Assembly: GCF_015070855.1 (NCBI RefSeq)
Contig: NZ_JADDIX010000088.1
Coordinates: 494-48,780 of the forward strand
Length of the DNA: 48,287 nt
Direction: 5' to 3'
DNA from: Pseudomonas lopnurensis
Lineage (GTDB): Bacteria > Pseudomonadota > Gammaproteobacteria > Pseudomonadales > Pseudomonadaceae
The position numbers and the translations under genes were made by a program. Each line of letters begins with the position of its first letter. Position 1 is the stretch's first letter. The notes under the pieces are model-generated. The model was not told the DNA's origin. It saw only the letters and a program-made list of their open reading frames with translations, and searched no databases. Below, piece by piece: positions 47,109 through 48,287 of this stretch.

Positions 47109-48287
47109 TTACTCGACGATCTTGGCAACCACGCCGGCACCGACGGTACGGCCACCTTCGCGAATCGCGAAGCGCAGGCCATCTTCCATGGCGATCGGCT
47201 TGATCAGGGTGACGACCATTTTCACGTTGTCGCCCGGCATCACCATCTCGACGCCTTCCGGCAGTTCGCACGAACCGGTCACGTCAGTGGTACGGAAGTA
47301 GAACTGCGGACGGTAGCCCTTGAAGAACGGGGTGTGACGACCACCTTCTTCCTTGGACAGCACGTACACTTCGGCTTCGAACTTGGTGTGCGGCTTGATG
47401 GTGCCCGGCTTGGCCAGAACCTGACCACGCTCGACGTCATCACGCTTGGTGCCACGCAGCAGCACGCCGCAGTTCTCACCGGCACGACCTTCGTCGAGCA
47501 GCTTGCGGAACATTTCGACACCGGTACAGGTGGTCTTGGTGGTATCACGCAGACCAACGATCTCGATTTCTTCCTGGACCTTGACGATGCCGCGCTCGAC
47601 ACGACCGGTTACCACGGTACCGCGGCCGGAGATGGAGAACACGTCTTCGATCGGCATCAGGAACGGCTTGTCGATGGCACGTACCGGCTCGGGGATGTAG
47701 GTATCCAGAGTCTCGACCAGCTTCTTCACCGCAGTGGTGCCCAGCTCGTTGTCATCTTCGCCGTTCAGCGCCATCAGCGCGGAACCGATGATGATCGGCG
47801 TGTCGTCGCCCGGGAAATCATAGGTGGACAGCAGGTCGCGCACTTCCATCTCGACCAGCTCGAGCAGTTCGGCGTCGTCGACCATGTCGGCCTTGTTCAG
47901 GAACACGACGATGTAAGGAACACCAACCTGACGGGAGAGCAGGATGTGCTCGCGAGTCTGCGGCATGGGGCCGTCGGCAGCCGAGCAAACCAGGATCGCG
48001 CCGTCCATCTGGGCAGCACCGGTGATCATGTTCTTCACATAATCAGCGTGACCCGGGCAGTCAACGTGCGCGTAGTGACGGACATTGGAGTCGTACTCTA
48101 CGTGGGCGGTGTTGATGGTGATACCGCGAGCCTTCTCTTCCGGAGCGCTATCGATCTTGTCGAAGTCGACACGAGCGGAACCGAACACTTCGGAACACAC
48201 GCGAGTCAGAGCGGCAGTCAGAGTGGTCTTGCCATGGTCGACGTGACCAATGGTGCCGACGTTGACGTGCGGTTTGTTACGTTCGAA
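47109..48287 (-). CDS. tuf: Elongation factor Tu (5' end beyond the window)
   Basis: EF-Tu delivers aminoacyl-tRNA to the ribosome as a GTP complex. The frame is open to the last base of the window; the visible part begins [20 protein letters not shown] and includes the P-loop GHVDHGKT, switch [10 protein letters not shown] and guanine-specificity NKAD. 392 residues are present; compared with the usual 397, only about five N-terminal residues (MAKEK in relatives) lie outside. An internal ATG at 48200 is not the start. Ends with a strong terminator; the S10 operon follows. Confidence 0.98.
   Translation of the reverse strand, partial: FERNKPHVNVGTIGHVDHGKTTLTAALTRVCSEVFGSARVDFDKIDSAPEEKARGITINTAHVEYDSNVRHYAHVDCPGHADYVKNMITGAAQMDGAILVCSAADGPMPQTREHILLSRQVGVPYIVVFLNKADMVDDAELLELVEMEVRDLLSTYDFPGDDTPIIIGSALMALNGEDDNELGTTAVKKLVETLDTYIPEPVRAIDKPFLMPIEDVFSISGRGTVVTGRVERGIVKVQEEIEIVGLRDTTKTTCTGVEMFRKLLDEGRAGENCGVLLRGTKRDDVERGQVLAKPGTIKPHTKFEAEVYVLSKEEGGRHTPFFKGYRPQFYFRTTDVTGSCELPEGVEMVMPGDNVKMVVTLIKPIAMEDGLRFAIREGGRTVGAGVVAKIVE

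Noticed and set aside
47109..48200. EF-Tu as a complete 363-residue gene starting at 48200
   Set aside because: The frame continues to the window edge and encodes the P-loop GHVDHGKT upstream of that internal ATG, so the gene is truncated only by the window boundary.

Overview
This window is from a high-GC gammaproteobacterium of the Pseudomonas/Stutzerimonas (P. stutzeri-like) type. The ribosomal protein, EF-Tu, UvrA and SSB sequences look pseudomonad. The neighbourhoods nrdR-ribD, zrgA-ABC-permease-DUF3299, oprG-epimerase-RmlD-like and ssb-MFS-uvrA-katA-rplQ are ones I know from pseudomonads. Assignments rest on reading translations and motifs; no database search was run.

Positions 1-4.3 kb are core housekeeping genes. 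On the minus strand are nrdR and ribD. Diverging from them on the plus strand are a YbaY-like lipoprotein, a class I methyltransferase, thpR and the co-chaperone gene cnoX. Positions 4.5-14.5 kb hold a two-partner secretion locus on the minus strand: a TpsB outer-membrane transporter and a 2759-residue TpsA beta-helical adhesin, ended by a strong hairpin and preceded by 559 bp of apparently non-coding DNA. TpsA is the most unusual object here. Its repetitive shaft is interrupted by about 219 residues that read as alpha-helix/coiled coil.

Positions 15.0-18.8 kb carry a small hypothetical gene and, divergent from it, a four-gene zinc-linked cluster (His-rich ZrgA, ABC ATPase, MacB/FtsX-type permease, DUF3299 protein) behind a Zur-like inverted repeat. 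Positions 18.9-23.8 kb hold a tightly packed minus-strand operon for a TtpC-type TonB energiser (DUF3450, TtpC, ExbB, ExbD, TonB, TPR protein). It diverges from the outer-membrane porin gene oprG/ompW, which has an ANR-like site. Positions 24.7-28.6 kb (minus) hold an MFS transporter, ssb, a degenerate RmlD-like protein and an intact sugar-nucleotide epimerase. uvrA (plus, TTG start) converges on a catalase gene (minus) through a perfect palindromic terminator.

From 33.3 kb to the end, all on the minus strand, lie the S10, spc and alpha ribosomal protein operons, with secY, rpoA and a 5'-truncated tuf at the right edge. Clear sigma70-type promoters are visible before rpsJ and before rpsM. Stem-loops lie after tuf, rpsN, rpmJ and rplQ. 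No tRNA, rRNA, CRISPR array, insertion sequence or integrase was seen.
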